DNA of 64,000 nucleotides from Cyanobacteria bacterium SBLK (lineage in GTDB: Bacteria > Cyanobacteriota > Cyanobacteriia > Cyanobacteriales > Spirulinaceae), in the NCBI GenBank assembly GCA_017746715.1, contig JAGHZQ010000088.1, forward strand, positions 1 through 64,000. The letters are read 5' to 3'. Below are positions 52,249 to 60,825 of the stretch, piece after piece; position 1 is the first letter of the stretch; every line of letters starts with the position of its first letter. The notes beneath the pieces were generated by a model, which had not been told where the DNA came from, ran no database searches, and was given only the letters and a program-made list of their open reading frames with translations. The position numbers were made by a program, and so were the translations under genes.

Positions 52249-52635
52249 CTAAAGCGAGACGATTTTGGGAAAAGCGGGAGAGGACTCCCGAAAATGCAGG
52301 GTTTCGACAAAAGGCGCGATCGCCTCGGGAGAAACTCGTTGCAGATTGTCAAGAAGTTCCCAGCTTTCCTCAAACAGCTTCGTCACGTCAATCCCCTCAT
52401 AATCGGGCTGATAGTCGCGAATGCGCCGCGTTCCCTCTCCCAACAATGTTACTGCACCCTGCCAATTACAATTTTCCAAATGATAACAAGCAACAGCAAT
52501 TTGTAAAATTCCCTGATAAAACTGCTTGTGCGGTTCGGCAGACTCCATCCAAAGCGCTTCTAACGTATCGTGACAGGTATAAAACTCTCGGCGATTGAAC
52601 TCCTCAATCCCCTGTAAAAATGCTTTAGGAAGCAT
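52249..52635 (-). CDS. DUF309 domain protein
   Basis: A 128-aa helical protein. The family signature is EEFNRREFYTCHDTLEALWM, with HKQFYQGILQIAVACYHLEN following. The conserved Glu and His residues suggest a metal or ligand site, but no function is established. It is adjacent to ftrC on the same strand, 58 bp downstream of it. Confidence 0.88.
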   Translation of the reverse strand: MLPKAFLQGIEEFNRREFYTCHDTLEALWMESAEPHKQFYQGILQIAVACYHLENCNWQGAVTLLGEGTRRIRDYQPDYEGIDVTKLFEESWELLDNLQRVSPEAIAPFVETLHFRESSPAFPKIVSL

Positions 52636-52693
52636 GAACGACTCAATAATTGGTGAGGGGGTGACTGGTGACTCTTCGGTAACTGGTGACGGG

Positions 52694-53065
52694 CTAAGAG
52701 GTAGCTAAACTTTCACGCACTTTCAAAATTTCTGCCATTTCGATCTCTTGTTGTTCGCCCACAAAATCATCTTCAGGTTTCAGAAATAACATGCAGTGGC
52801 ATTCTTTGCGCTCTCGCATGGGTACGCAGGGACAATTCCAAAAGGCAGCCTTAACTTCTGCTTCTTTATCTTCATAGTGACGACAGGGGCATAATGGCGA
52901 ACCCAATTCATCTTTATGTTTTGCCAATCCTTCAATAACCACTGCCGTCACCGATGGATCGACACAGAAATAAGTATCGGTATTCTTAGCATATTTTTCG
53001 GCAAAACTTTTCATGGCCGAGAGTGACTTATCCTCTTGCTTGTTCTCTGGAGTTGCAGAAGTCAT
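52694..53065 (-). CDS. ftrC: ferredoxin-thioredoxin reductase catalytic subunit
   Basis: A 123-aa Fe-S protein. The conserved CPCRHY and CPCVPMRERKECHC motifs bind the [4Fe-4S] cluster and form the redox-active disulfide. It passes electrons from photoreduced ferredoxin to thioredoxin, activating light-regulated enzymes. The variable subunit ftrV is not in this window. Length and motif spacing are normal. Confidence 0.95.
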   Translation of the reverse strand: MTSATPENKQEDKSLSAMKSFAEKYAKNTDTYFCVDPSVTAVVIEGLAKHKDELGSPLCPCRHYEDKEAEVKAAFWNCPCVPMRERKECHCMLFLKPEDDFVGEQQEIEMAEILKVRESLATS

Positions 53066-53160
53066 GGGTTTAATGGTCTAATGGCGAACGATATTTTATC
53101 TAGAGCATTGTAACCCAAGGCGGTTTTGCCAACACATCGGTATGAAGGGGGAGATTGAGA

Positions 53161-53841
53161 ATGAGCTTGGGTTGGTTGCGAAATTTCCGATCTTTATTTT
53201 TAATTGAGGTTTGTCCGTTGTGCGATCGCCCGGCTGAGGAAATTCTCTGTCGAGCCTGCGAAACGCAACTGCAACGATGTCGCCTTGCCCAACCCGAAGC
53301 CTTTTGGCAGGGAGAATCGCCGCTTTTGGTTTGGGGAAATTATGGGGGGATTCTCAAAAGGGCGATCGCGGCGATGAAATACGAGAATCACCCTGAAATT
53401 GCGGAACTTTTGGGGGAATTTCTCGGTCGGGCATGGCTGGATGTTTCGCCATCTTTGCCGAAAATGGTCGTCGTGCCCGTACCCATGAATCCAGAAAAAC
53501 GCAAGCAACGGGGATTCGATCAAGCCGAATTAATCGCTCGCAGTTTTTGCCGCCAGACGGGTTTCCCCTTAAAATGTCAGGGCTTGCAGAGGGTTAAAGA
53601 GACTCAGCCCTTGTTCGATCTCAACCCGCAAGAGCGAGAATTGATGATGCGAGATGCTTTTGCGTTGGGAAAGGATTTTCAAAAAGAGCGATCGCGTTTG
53701 CCCGTTCTACTGGTAGACGATCTCTATACGACGGGCAATACCGTTAAAGCTGGCGCGAAAACTCTCTCCCGTGCGGGAATTCGAGTCGGGGGTATTGCCG
53801 CCGTTGCCAGTCCGCGAGGTAAAGCGACGGACAAACGTTAA
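53161..53841 (+). CDS. comF: ComF-family amidophosphoribosyltransferase-like protein
   Basis: About 226 aa from ATG 53161, with GGGGGAG at 53147-53153; a TTG two codons earlier is rejected. The N-terminal zinc-finger pattern (CPLCDRP...CRAC) is followed by a type I PRTase domain with the PRPP loop VLLVDDLYTTGNTV. ComF is linked to DNA uptake in naturally competent bacteria, and cyanobacterial homologues are needed for transformation. Substrates are unknown. Confidence 0.92.
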   Translation: MSLGWLRNFRSLFLIEVCPLCDRPAEEILCRACETQLQRCRLAQPEAFWQGESPLLVWGNYGGILKRAIAAMKYENHPEIAELLGEFLGRAWLDVSPSLPKMVVVPVPMNPEKRKQRGFDQAELIARSFCRQTGFPLKCQGLQRVKETQPLFDLNPQERELMMRDAFALGKDFQKERSRLPVLLVDDLYTTGNTVKAGAKTLSRAGIRVGGIAAVASPRGKATDKR

Positions 53842-53875
53842 GATATTTTAAGTTGTTGCCCTTTTTGTTGCGATC

Positions 53876-54328
53876 GTGCTTGCTAGATTGAAAAACTTGT
53901 CTGTCAAAACCCTGCTGGCCAATACAATGGTACGCTGGTGGATTGTTGGCTTAACCTTTACCGGCTTAAATATTCCCCTTCTTTATTTTGCGATCGAACT
54001 GTTTCACTGGCCCGAATGGTTTGCTTCTCTGGTTGCGTCGGAACTTGCCAATATTTTACGCTTTTTCGTGAACGATCGCTGGGTTTTTGGGTTTCCCCGC
54101 CCTACTTGGATGCGTTTTGGTCAATATCACGTCGCGATCGCGGGTTCTTTTGTCGTTTGGTTGGGAGTCTACAATCTTCTCGTTTACGGTTTGGATATCG
54201 AAACAATGACGACCGTACCCTTCATCATTGAGAGTTGGAAATTTTTGATCGTTCCCATCATCGCAACAACTTTTTCGGTATTTGTCAATATGCTGACTAA
54301 TTTTCTCTGGATTTGGCGCAAAAAGTAG
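53876..54328 (+). CDS. GtrA-like membrane protein
   Basis: A 150-aa protein from GTG 53876, with four membrane helices (about 20-40, 45-65, 83-105, 122-142). The motif ELANILRFFVNDRWVFGF is the GtrA signature, and SVFVNMLTNFLWIW ends the protein. GtrA proteins are proposed to flip undecaprenyl-linked sugars for cell-envelope glycosylation. It lies 35 bp after comF; the functional link is unclear. Confidence 0.85.
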   Translation: MLARLKNLSVKTLLANTMVRWWIVGLTFTGLNIPLLYFAIELFHWPEWFASLVASELANILRFFVNDRWVFGFPRPTWMRFGQYHVAIAGSFVVWLGVYNLLVYGLDIETMTTVPFIIESWKFLIVPIIATTFSVFVNMLTNFLWIWRKK

Positions 54329-54374
54329 GGATGTAGCAGGCTACGTCCCTACACCTAAGTCAATAACTCGGATA

Positions 54375-55781
54375 TCATGTTGATTTTTGATTAAGATTGG
54401 ATTGCGATCGAAAATTCTCTTTCATTTTTTCTAATTGATGATAAACTCCCTCGCTGGTTAACCAACCGTATCCGGCTTTTCCCAATGTTTGCATCAAATT
54501 TTGAAAATCTTCTTCCGTCCAAGTTGGCGTACCGTCACGCGTCAGAGCCAATTGAATTTCTTCCTCTGTTAGATTATAAGATTGTTTGGGAGTTTGTTTG
54601 GCAGATGGTAACAATATTGTGGTTAGAGAACGGGAGAATGCTGCATTTTCTTGGGGTTCTTGTTCGACACGAGCAGTTTTAACTCTTAGAGGAATGATAT
54701 ATTTCTTTTCTTGAGGGAAAAAAGTATGCAAGATCAGATTGCGTTCGTAAAGTTGTCCTGAAAGTAAATGACTGGTATCGATTGTCACTTGATAACTGGA
54801 TTGACTGCGATGAAAATGAGAGGGAGCGATCGCAATCCAAGGATGCTCTCGAGGAGAAACAGCAAAATCTCCTGTATGAGGGGCAACTTCCCAAATTCCT
54901 TCTTGGATGGAGTTGGGAAGAAAGCGCCGAATTCTAAAAGTTTTTGTCAACTTTTCTTGGACTATTTTTGATTTGATTGTCAATCCAGGATGCTTAATCC
55001 GAACTTCAGATATTTTTTCAACAGAAATTTGTTTGAGAATTCCTTTAGCTTTAAAGGCTGAAAGATGTCGTTCTTGGGGATTGAGTTTAACCATTCTCTC
55101 GAGCCAATCCAAAAAATCGGGGTTGAGATGAATCAATCGATCGCGAAACACAAAACGCATTTCTTGATTGATCAAGCGCGTAATATTTTTAGATTTCGTA
55201 TGGGTTAGAATGCAAAGGATTGTTGCACCAAGTGCGTATAAATCTGTAGATTTGCTACTTTTTTGTTTTCTTCTTTGTTCTGGGGATATAAAGCCAAGTT
55301 CCTCCTTCATATCTTGAGGAATGCGATCGTCAATTTCAAAATCAACTAAATGGGCATTAAAACGAGTATCGATCAAAATATTTTCTGGCTTGAGATTGTG
55401 ATGAATAATAGGCGGCACTCTCTTCTGCAAATAGATTAAAATATCAAGAACGGCAAGAATTATTTTTTTGAGGTTATCGGCAGAAATTGTCTGGATTTCT
55501 GCCAGAGATTGCAGTTCTAGATGTTCTCTAACAACATAGAAAAAATCAACATCTTTATAAGTATGTAAATAATGAACGATCCCCGAATGCTTGAGTTCTT
55601 GAAGAGCTTTCACTCTTTCTTTGTATCGATCGAGCGAACTATTATTCGCATCTATTGATGAATTCAAACTAATTTTTTTGACAATAACTTTTTTTTGCGT
55701 GATCGTATCTAACGCTAAAAAAGTAACAGTACTTTTATCCGTATGTTGTCCGAGAGTTTGGAGAGTTTGATAGCGTTGCAT
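54375..55781 (-). CDS. Ser/Thr protein kinase-like protein with degenerate active site (probable pseudokinase)
   Basis: A 468-aa cytosolic protein. The kinase domain covers about 1-260, with a beta-3 lysine (KKVIVKKISL, about K35). The catalytic loop reads HHNLKPEN (127-134) where HRDxKPEN is expected, so the catalytic Asp is Asn129. The DFG motif reads DFE (147-149). The APE region (GFISPEQR) and C-lobe are normal. The C-terminal 200 residues include a beta-rich segment (HPWIAIAPSHFHRSQSSYQ) and a closing helical part. Loss of HRD-Asp and DFG-Gly points to a pseudokinase that scaffolds or senses. Confidence 0.85.
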   Translation of the reverse strand: MQRYQTLQTLGQHTDKSTVTFLALDTITQKKVIVKKISLNSSIDANNSSLDRYKERVKALQELKHSGIVHYLHTYKDVDFFYVVREHLELQSLAEIQTISADNLKKIILAVLDILIYLQKRVPPIIHHNLKPENILIDTRFNAHLVDFEIDDRIPQDMKEELGFISPEQRRKQKSSKSTDLYALGATILCILTHTKSKNITRLINQEMRFVFRDRLIHLNPDFLDWLERMVKLNPQERHLSAFKAKGILKQISVEKISEVRIKHPGLTIKSKIVQEKLTKTFRIRRFLPNSIQEGIWEVAPHTGDFAVSPREHPWIAIAPSHFHRSQSSYQVTIDTSHLLSGQLYERNLILHTFFPQEKKYIIPLRVKTARVEQEPQENAAFSRSLTTILLPSAKQTPKQSYNLTEEEIQLALTRDGTPTWTEEDFQNLMQTLGKAGYGWLTSEGVYHQLEKMKENFRSQSNLNQKST

Positions 55782-56158
55782 GACCGCTCTCTGATTTGAA
55801 TTAACTTTTGAATTTAGTTTTCGATCGCTGGTGAACTACCGCTATCGAATCAAAGATGACGACTTCTAGATAAACTTTTCCTTCCGATTCAGCTTTGTAC
55901 TTTAACAACGACAGCAGCCAAAGCTCTTGGCTAAAGCCACTTTCTGCTCGTTAGTTGGATAAATGCGGTATTTGTACGCCTTGAACATTATCACTTAGAT
56001 AGAAAGGTGATAAGATTATAACCTGATTTTGGAGTTTATGGGTAGTCACTGTCTGCCCTGAGCCAAGCCGAAGGAATAGGAGAATTCCCGCTCCCATTGT
56101 TAAAATAAAAAAACCGGTTGGGTGCGGGTCATCCCTCTCAATTTAATCATTATCTCCG
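55782..56158. other. 377-bp gap, no gene seen
   Basis: A piece of the dispersed palindromic repeat (CCCTGAGCCAAGCCGAAGG) lies at 56056-56074. The left half is AT-rich and probably holds the kinase promoter. No credible frame. Confidence 0.45.
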
Positions 56159-56671
56159 ATGAATCTTGCCGTTAATTCCTCCTCTTTTGATTCCTCCTCG
56201 ATCTCGAGTCTCGACAAGGGCGAAAGAGATAGTCTGAAAATTACCTTTGCTCCCCTTTTTCTCGATGATGTTTATCGCCTAGCCGATAGTCCTGCCAATG
56301 GTGCAATCGTTGTCATGAGTGGCACGGTACGCGATCGCACCGACGGCAAGCCCGTTACTTTATTAGAATATCAAGCCTACGAACCCATGGCGATCGCAAT
56401 TTTTCAACAAATTGCCGCCCATATTCGCCAAACTCGCCCCGAAACCAATCGCATTGTTATCCATCATCGCATCGGACGCTTAAAGATTGGAGAAATTAGC
56501 GTTTTAGTGGCCGTTGGCTGTCCTCACCGCACCGAGGCTTTTGAGGCTTGTCGCTATGCGATCGATACTTTAAAACACAATGCCCCTATTTGGAAGAAGG
56601 AACATTGGGCGGATGGTTCGAGCAATTGGGTTAGCATTGGAGCATGCGAACGAGACGAAGAAACTTGTTAA
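56159..56671 (+). CDS. moaE: molybdopterin synthase catalytic subunit MoaE
   Basis: Transfers sulfur from MoaD to precursor Z to form molybdopterin. The family motifs are GAIVVMSGTVRDRTDGK, LLEYQAYEPMA, HRIGRLKIGEISVLVAVGCPH, and the catalytic-Lys segment PIWKKEHWADGSS. The 170-aa length includes a Ser/Asp-rich N-terminal extension of about 25 residues. moaD is not adjacent. The following Fe-S protein begins 23 bp later. Confidence 0.94.
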   Translation: MNLAVNSSSFDSSSISSLDKGERDSLKITFAPLFLDDVYRLADSPANGAIVVMSGTVRDRTDGKPVTLLEYQAYEPMAIAIFQQIAAHIRQTRPETNRIVIHHRIGRLKIGEISVLVAVGCPHRTEAFEACRYAIDTLKHNAPIWKKEHWADGSSNWVSIGACERDEETC

Positions 56672-56694
56672 ATCAAAAAACTTAAAAAGCAACG

Positions 56695-57015
56695 ATGAAC
56701 GCTCCTCAAAAGCAGCCAGCCGATTTGCGAACGGTCTTGGTCTGTCAAAATTGTACTTGTTTGGCTCGCGGCGGGGAAAAATTATTACAAGCCTTGCAAG
56801 CTGCCGATCTCCCCGATGATGTCGAAATCGTGGCTTCGGATTGTTTGGGGCAGTGTAATATGGCCCCTAACGCTCGCATTATTCCCGAGGAAACATGGTA
56901 TTGTCGCCTCTCTCCAGAAGATGCCCCGCGCATTGTCCGAGAACATCTTCAAGAAGGCAAGCCCGTGAAGGACAAATTACATCCTCGCATTCATTCGTAC
57001 TATAGTTTTTTATAG
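56695..57015 (+). CDS. thioredoxin-like [2Fe-2S] ferredoxin domain protein
   Basis: A 106-aa protein. The cluster-binding cysteines appear as CQNCTC (about 16-21) and DCLGQC (about 48-53), in a thioredoxin-like fold with NMAPNARIIPEETWYCRLSP. Close to the NuoE-type and Shethna-like ferredoxins of cyanobacteria. An electron-carrier role is inferred, and the partner is unknown. Probably cotranscribed with moaE. Confidence 0.88.
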   Translation: MNAPQKQPADLRTVLVCQNCTCLARGGEKLLQALQAADLPDDVEIVASDCLGQCNMAPNARIIPEETWYCRLSPEDAPRIVREHLQEGKPVKDKLHPRIHSYYSFL

Positions 57016-57029
57016 CACGATCGAGAACC

Positions 57030-57980
57030 ATGAAAATTAATTTTAAAATTGTGGCTGCTGCCGTTGTCGGTGTCGCGATCTTAAGCGTATTGGGGGTTAA
57101 ATTCGCTCAATTCGGCTATACTCGCGCTTGGCTGGATGTTCCTTATTCTGGCAATAACGGCACATTTTTCGCCGATGTTACTGGAGACGGTCGCGCCGAT
57201 GCGATCGCTGTCAATGACAATGGGATTATCGTGCGACGCTCCACCGGGATGAGTTTCTCCGATACTGAAGTGTGGATGCCGCGGGTTTATTTGGGGGAAA
57301 TTGGCAACTTTTTTGCCGACGTTACCGGGGACGGTCAAGCCGATGCGATCGTCATTAATGAAAGCGGTATTGCTGTTAGTCTGGCGAAATTGGGGGAATT
57401 TGCCGAGCATCGAACTTGGGTCGATCGCCCGTATTACGGGACGAAAGGGACATTTTTTGCCGATGTGACGGGAGATGGCAAAGCCGATGCTATTGTGGTG
57501 AATGAAAATGGAATTGGTGTCGGTCGCTCTACCGGAACTGAGTTTCTCCCCAATGAAACTTGGGTAGAGGGAGAATATCTCGGCGATCGCGGCATTTATT
57601 TTGCCGATGTGACGGGCGATGAAAAAGCCGATGCCATTGTGGTCAATAATACGGGCATTGGCGTGCGGCGATCGCGAGGCGATCGCTTTGGCGAAAACGA
57701 AACTTGGACGGACAATCCCTACTTTGGGGAAATCGGGACATTTTTTGCCGATGTGACGGGAGATGGCAAAGCCGATGCTATTGTCGTCAACCGAGATGGG
57801 GTAACGGTAAGGCGATCGACGGGTTCGGCTTTTGCCCCCAACGAACTTTGGACGAAAGGCATTTATTATGGGGATGTCAGTACGAATTTTGCCGATATTA
57901 CCGGCAATGGTCGCGCCGATGCGATCGTGGTTAATCATACAGGCATTGCGGTGAAGTTATCGGAAGTGAGGGAATGGTAA
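57030..57980 (+). CDS. exported beta-propeller protein with six VCBS/FG-GAP-type repeats
   Basis: A 316-aa protein with an N-terminal membrane/signal helix (IVAAAVVGVAILSVLGVKFA) and six repeats of about 46 residues. Each repeat contains TFFADVTGDG(K/R)ADAIVVN, an acidic loop of the DxTGDGxAD kind that binds Ca2+ in FG-GAP proteins, then GIxVRRSTG. The final repeat is short. These proteins form surface or periplasmic propellers for binding. It begins 14 bp after the [2Fe-2S] gene, so one operon is possible. The second repeat has diverged (ISLAK-type). Confidence 0.85.
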   Translation: MKINFKIVAAAVVGVAILSVLGVKFAQFGYTRAWLDVPYSGNNGTFFADVTGDGRADAIAVNDNGIIVRRSTGMSFSDTEVWMPRVYLGEIGNFFADVTGDGQADAIVINESGIAVSLAKLGEFAEHRTWVDRPYYGTKGTFFADVTGDGKADAIVVNENGIGVGRSTGTEFLPNETWVEGEYLGDRGIYFADVTGDEKADAIVVNNTGIGVRRSRGDRFGENETWTDNPYFGEIGTFFADVTGDGKADAIVVNRDGVTVRRSTGSAFAPNELWTKGIYYGDVSTNFADITGNGRADAIVVNHTGIAVKLSEVREW

Positions 57981-58076
57981 TTATCAGTCACCAGTCACCA
58001 GTTATTCAGAGGAGAAGCGGAAATAAGAAGCGATCGCCTTTCCCGTTGTTGAAAAGCGATCGCTAACGAGCCAATT

Positions 58077-58937
58077 TTACAAGCGATCGCGATCGGTGAG
58101 AATTTCATAACCCGTTGCCGTGACTAAAACGGTATGTTCGAATTGTGCCGACAGTTTGTTATCGGCGGTCACTACCATCCAGCGATCGCTCAAAGTCCGC
58201 GTGTGTTTCGATCCGGCATTGATAATCGGTTCGATGGCGAGGGTCATTCCCGCTCTTAATTTAACATTGGGTAACCCTCGGGTGCGACTGTGAAAAACGG
58301 CGGGTTCTTCATGAAGATTGCGCCCGACTCCATGACCGGTATACTCTTCGACAATGCTATAGCCTTGTCCTTTAACGTGGTCTTGAATCGCTCCAGCAAT
58401 ATCCATAAGATAATTACCTTCTTTGACCTGTTCGATGCCTTTATATAACGCTTCTTCGGCAACTCGCATTAATTTTTTAGCAGTCGGGGAAATCTTCCCG
58501 ACTGCGATCGTGATGCAGGAATCGCCATGATATCCTTCTTGATACGCCCCCGTATCGACCTTTAATAAATCTCCCGCTCGGATCGTCTTTTTGCGGCTGG
58601 GAATACCGTGGACGACTTCGTTATTAACACAAGCGCAAATCGACCCCGGAAAGCCGTGATAGCCTTTAAAACTGGGTTTTGCGCCCATTTCGACAATGCG
58701 CTTTTCGGCATAAGCATCTAAATCTGCCGTGGTCATTCCGGGTTGGACGAATTCGGCAATTTCTTTGAGTACCGTCGCCACAATTAAACCCGATCGCCGC
58801 ATGATTTCCACTTCGTATTCGGATTTTAACTCGATCCCCTTGCGGGTGCGTCGCAGGGGAGGCAGTCCCCGCGTGCTGGGTGTTGTTTGCGTTTTCACTT
58901 TTTTCTGGGGAGACAGGAGATTGGAGAGGATTTTCAT
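58077..58937 (-). CDS. map: type I methionine aminopeptidase
   Basis: Removes N-terminal methionine from new proteins. The 286-aa enzyme has a basic N-terminal extension of about 40 residues (PQKKVKTQTTPSTRGL) and the pita-bread core. Metal ligands appear in DTGAYQEGYHGDSC (two Asp), HGVGRNLHEEPAV (His), TLAIEPI (Glu) and QFEHTVLV (Glu). The extension resembles the plastid/cyanobacterial subclass. Single-gene unit. Confidence 0.95.
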   Translation of the reverse strand: MKILSNLLSPQKKVKTQTTPSTRGLPPLRRTRKGIELKSEYEVEIMRRSGLIVATVLKEIAEFVQPGMTTADLDAYAEKRIVEMGAKPSFKGYHGFPGSICACVNNEVVHGIPSRKKTIRAGDLLKVDTGAYQEGYHGDSCITIAVGKISPTAKKLMRVAEEALYKGIEQVKEGNYLMDIAGAIQDHVKGQGYSIVEEYTGHGVGRNLHEEPAVFHSRTRGLPNVKLRAGMTLAIEPIINAGSKHTRTLSDRWMVVTADNKLSAQFEHTVLVTATGYEILTDRDRL

Positions 58938-59142
58938 GCAGCTTTTGTTATCAATGTTACCGTTTTAACTTTATTTTCTCATTTTATCGGCGATATGGAA
59001 GGAACTCACGCGATCGCGGCAAAAATATCGAGGGTCTCCGGATTCGATGGGGTGAAGCGATCGCGATCGTAAACTTTACTTGAGTGTTATTCTGGAAAAA
59101 GAGCCATCTAGGTTCTTTTTTTTGACTTTCTCCCAGATTTTA

Positions 59143-59157
59143 TTACCCATTGGGTAA
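59143..59157 (+). promoter_or_regulatory. 15-bp palindromic operator before the HTH gene
   Basis: TTACCCA-T-TGGGTAA is a perfect inverted repeat centred 21 bp before the ATG (59171) of a helix-turn-helix gene. The position fits autoregulation by the encoded repressor. TTGACT at 59122-59127 is the only -35-like box; no -10 of standard spacing is obvious. Confidence 0.7.
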
Positions 59158-59170
59158 GATTGCAATCATT

Positions 59171-59491
59171 ATGCTGCATGAATTTTTTAAGCAGGTCCAA
59201 ACCGACCAAAAGATCAAAAATAAAGACCTTGCCTCTGTGGTGGGGTGCAGCGAAAAGCATATTTCGCAGTTTCGCAACGGAAATGCAGAAATGACGGCGA
59301 GCTTGTTTTGGGAGTTGGTTGAGGGGATGGAAAAGCTCGCTCCCGGTTCTAAGGTCAAGTTGGGGGTACTGATAATCGGTCGGTTGGACAGTGAGAAATC
59401 TGCATTTTTACTCAACTTAATCGCTCAGAACTTGTTATTATCCCAATCTACCAATGAAACGACGAAAAAGAACTTGTTAACCGTTTCTTAA
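59171..59491 (+). CDS. XRE-type helix-turn-helix regulator
   Basis: About 106 aa from ATG 59171 (MLHEFFKQVQ); a TTG/ATT frame upstream overlaps the operator and is rejected. The N-terminal HTH is plain: IKNKDLASVVGCSEKHISQF with recognition helix residues SEKHISQFRNG. The C-terminal half is helical and hydrophobic (SAFLLNLIAQNLLLSQS). Probably regulates itself through the palindrome at 59143 and the following gene. Small XRE genes of this kind also occur in toxin-antitoxin or phage-derived loci, but no toxin is recognised. Confidence 0.85.
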   Translation: MLHEFFKQVQTDQKIKNKDLASVVGCSEKHISQFRNGNAEMTASLFWELVEGMEKLAPGSKVKLGVLIIGRLDSEKSAFLLNLIAQNLLLSQSTNETTKKNLLTVS

Positions 59492-59499
59492 GTTTGGCA

Positions 59500-59826
59500 A
59501 TGAACACTAGACCGAATGTAAACGAAGGAGAAATAATTTCTGTGGGTGAGAACAATCATTTGGAGCGAATTCGCAAAGAAATTGCCAACCTTTCTATTGA
59601 TGAAAAAGCTAAGTTGGCTAAAGAATTATTGCCGGGAGGTATAACAGTAATTTTAGGTGGGAATAATATGGTAAATACTTCATTCGCGTTTCAACTTAAC
59701 GGAGACACGGATGAATTGAGCGAACAACTCAAAGATATGCCTGCTGAATGTTTGGGGGAATTGCTTAAAGCGATCGCGATGAAAATTCAAAAAGATTCGT
59801 TGATTAAACCCGAATCAGACTTGTAG
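59500..59826 (+). CDS. small hypothetical protein cotranscribed with the HTH gene
   Basis: About 108 aa from ATG 59500 (a TTG two codons earlier is rejected), starting 8 bp after the HTH stop codon. Segments: a helix LERIRKEIANLSIDEKAKLA, a strand GGITVILGGNNMVNTSFAFQ, and a helix QLKDMPAECLGELLKAIAMK. No family is recognised. The tight spacing makes it a likely functional partner of the regulator. Confidence 0.65.
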   Translation: MNTRPNVNEGEIISVGENNHLERIRKEIANLSIDEKAKLAKELLPGGITVILGGNNMVNTSFAFQLNGDTDELSEQLKDMPAECLGELLKAIAMKIQKDSLIKPESDL

Positions 59827-59848
59827 TAACGTAAAGTAAATTGAGCGA

Positions 59849-59960
59849 GTAGTAGCGCATCCATCTTAATTTGTTGGGTAAGGCGATCGCCGAAAATTTT
59901 GTAAAATATGGCTTACAGAATTTGAACTACCCAGCTATTTTAGCCTAGATGCGCTACTAC
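59849..59960. mobile_element. 112-bp MITE-like element with GTAGTAGCGCATC ends
   Basis: Left end GTAGTAGCGCATC (59849-59861) and right end GATGCGCTACTAC (59948-59960) form perfect 13-bp inverted repeats. The inside is non-coding, with an inner pair GGGTA/TACCC. A second copy of only the left part (GTAGTAGCGCAT..ATCTTAATT..GTTGGGTAAGGCGATCGC) lies at 60826-60870. Confidence 0.8.
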
Positions 59961-59984
59961 AACTATACAGTCATAAAATCTTCA

Positions 59985-60020
59985 AAACAGGGAAAGCATT
60001 CCTCAATGCTTTCCCTGTTT
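59985..60020 (-). terminator. rho-independent terminator of the secreted-protein gene
   Basis: Perfect 16-bp stem AAACAGGGAAAGCATT (59985-60000) / AATGCTTTCCCTGTTT (60005-60020) with loop CCTC. On the minus strand it follows the stop codon at 60032 by 11 bp and is followed by TTGAAGATTTT. It also sits at the end of the plus-strand MITE. Confidence 0.9.
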
Positions 60021-60031
60021 ATTTATATGAG

Positions 60032-60634
60032 TTACTGGGCTTTAGGAGGTCTGAGCGTTGTACTGCTGATTCCCACATTGCGGACGTTCTCTCGGTCTTG
60101 AGTAACTGTACTGATGACTAAGCGCATCTTGTAGTTAGTTGCTTGGGACATGGGCTTGTTATTCAAGCCTTGGATCGAGCCAGCATATGTCATTACTGTT
60201 CCGTCATACTCTAAGCCAATTTGCTTCAATGGTGATGTTGGCTCTTTATCCTGCCAACAGGTCTTCGTATCTTGGCAAGACTGCCAGTACACTGCAAAGC
60301 CAATATTACATTGATCTAGGCATTTATAGGGATTAGGAGAGAATCCGGGGTAAGGAAATGGATTGCATGATTTCGTTGGGTTGGGTACATAGTAGCCAAT
60401 CAAAGGTGCGGTGGAACTCCCTATTTTCCAAGTGCCTTCGATTTTTGGCGGATTTGCGGATACTGATGAGATCTCTAGAGTAGAGCGACTGGATTCCCAA
60501 TTCTTAAAGCGGTTTAACACTTGTGTACAGAGTGGAGTGTCACCTACTTCAGTGTCTGCAAGGGCAGATGGTTGTGTCAATGGTAGAGCAAGTGCTATAA
60601 CAAGTAGCACTATTAAAGTTACAAATTTCCTCAT
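60032..60634 (-). CDS. secreted Cys-rich protein of unknown function
   Basis: About 200 aa from the ATG at 60632-60634 (MRKFVTLIVLLVIALALPLT). Starting there gives a standard signal peptide ending SALA; the 28 codons upstream are rejected. The mature part has eight cysteines in a spaced array (LCTQVL, KSCNPFPYPG, KCLDQCNIGF, SCQDTKTCWQ), so disulfides are expected. Then comes a beta-rich part ending LVISTVTQDRENVRNVGIS. No family is recognised. Confidence 0.7.
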   Translation of the reverse strand: MRKFVTLIVLLVIALALPLTQPSALADTEVGDTPLCTQVLNRFKNWESSRSTLEISSVSANPPKIEGTWKIGSSTAPLIGYYVPNPTKSCNPFPYPGFSPNPYKCLDQCNIGFAVYWQSCQDTKTCWQDKEPTSPLKQIGLEYDGTVMTYAGSIQGLNNKPMSQATNYKMRLVISTVTQDRENVRNVGISSTTLRPPKAQ

Positions 60635-60825
60635 TCTATTTCTGATTGATTGGGATATGTTTAAAGTAGAACTTAATATAATGTATCTGTCAAGTCTGAT
60701 ATCTATATTCAATATCATTTTAAGTATTTTTTAATATTTGACTTAATTCCTTCTCTCAATAGAAGCATAGCAAGGATAACTTAGTATATTTTTTTTGTGA
60801 CAAAGGATAAAAAATTAGCAATCAT

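Noticed and set aside
57081..57938. 285-codon minus-strand frame opposite the beta-propeller gene
   Set aside because: The plus-strand frame has a signal peptide and six coherent repeats; the antisense frame is a consequence of repeat periodicity.
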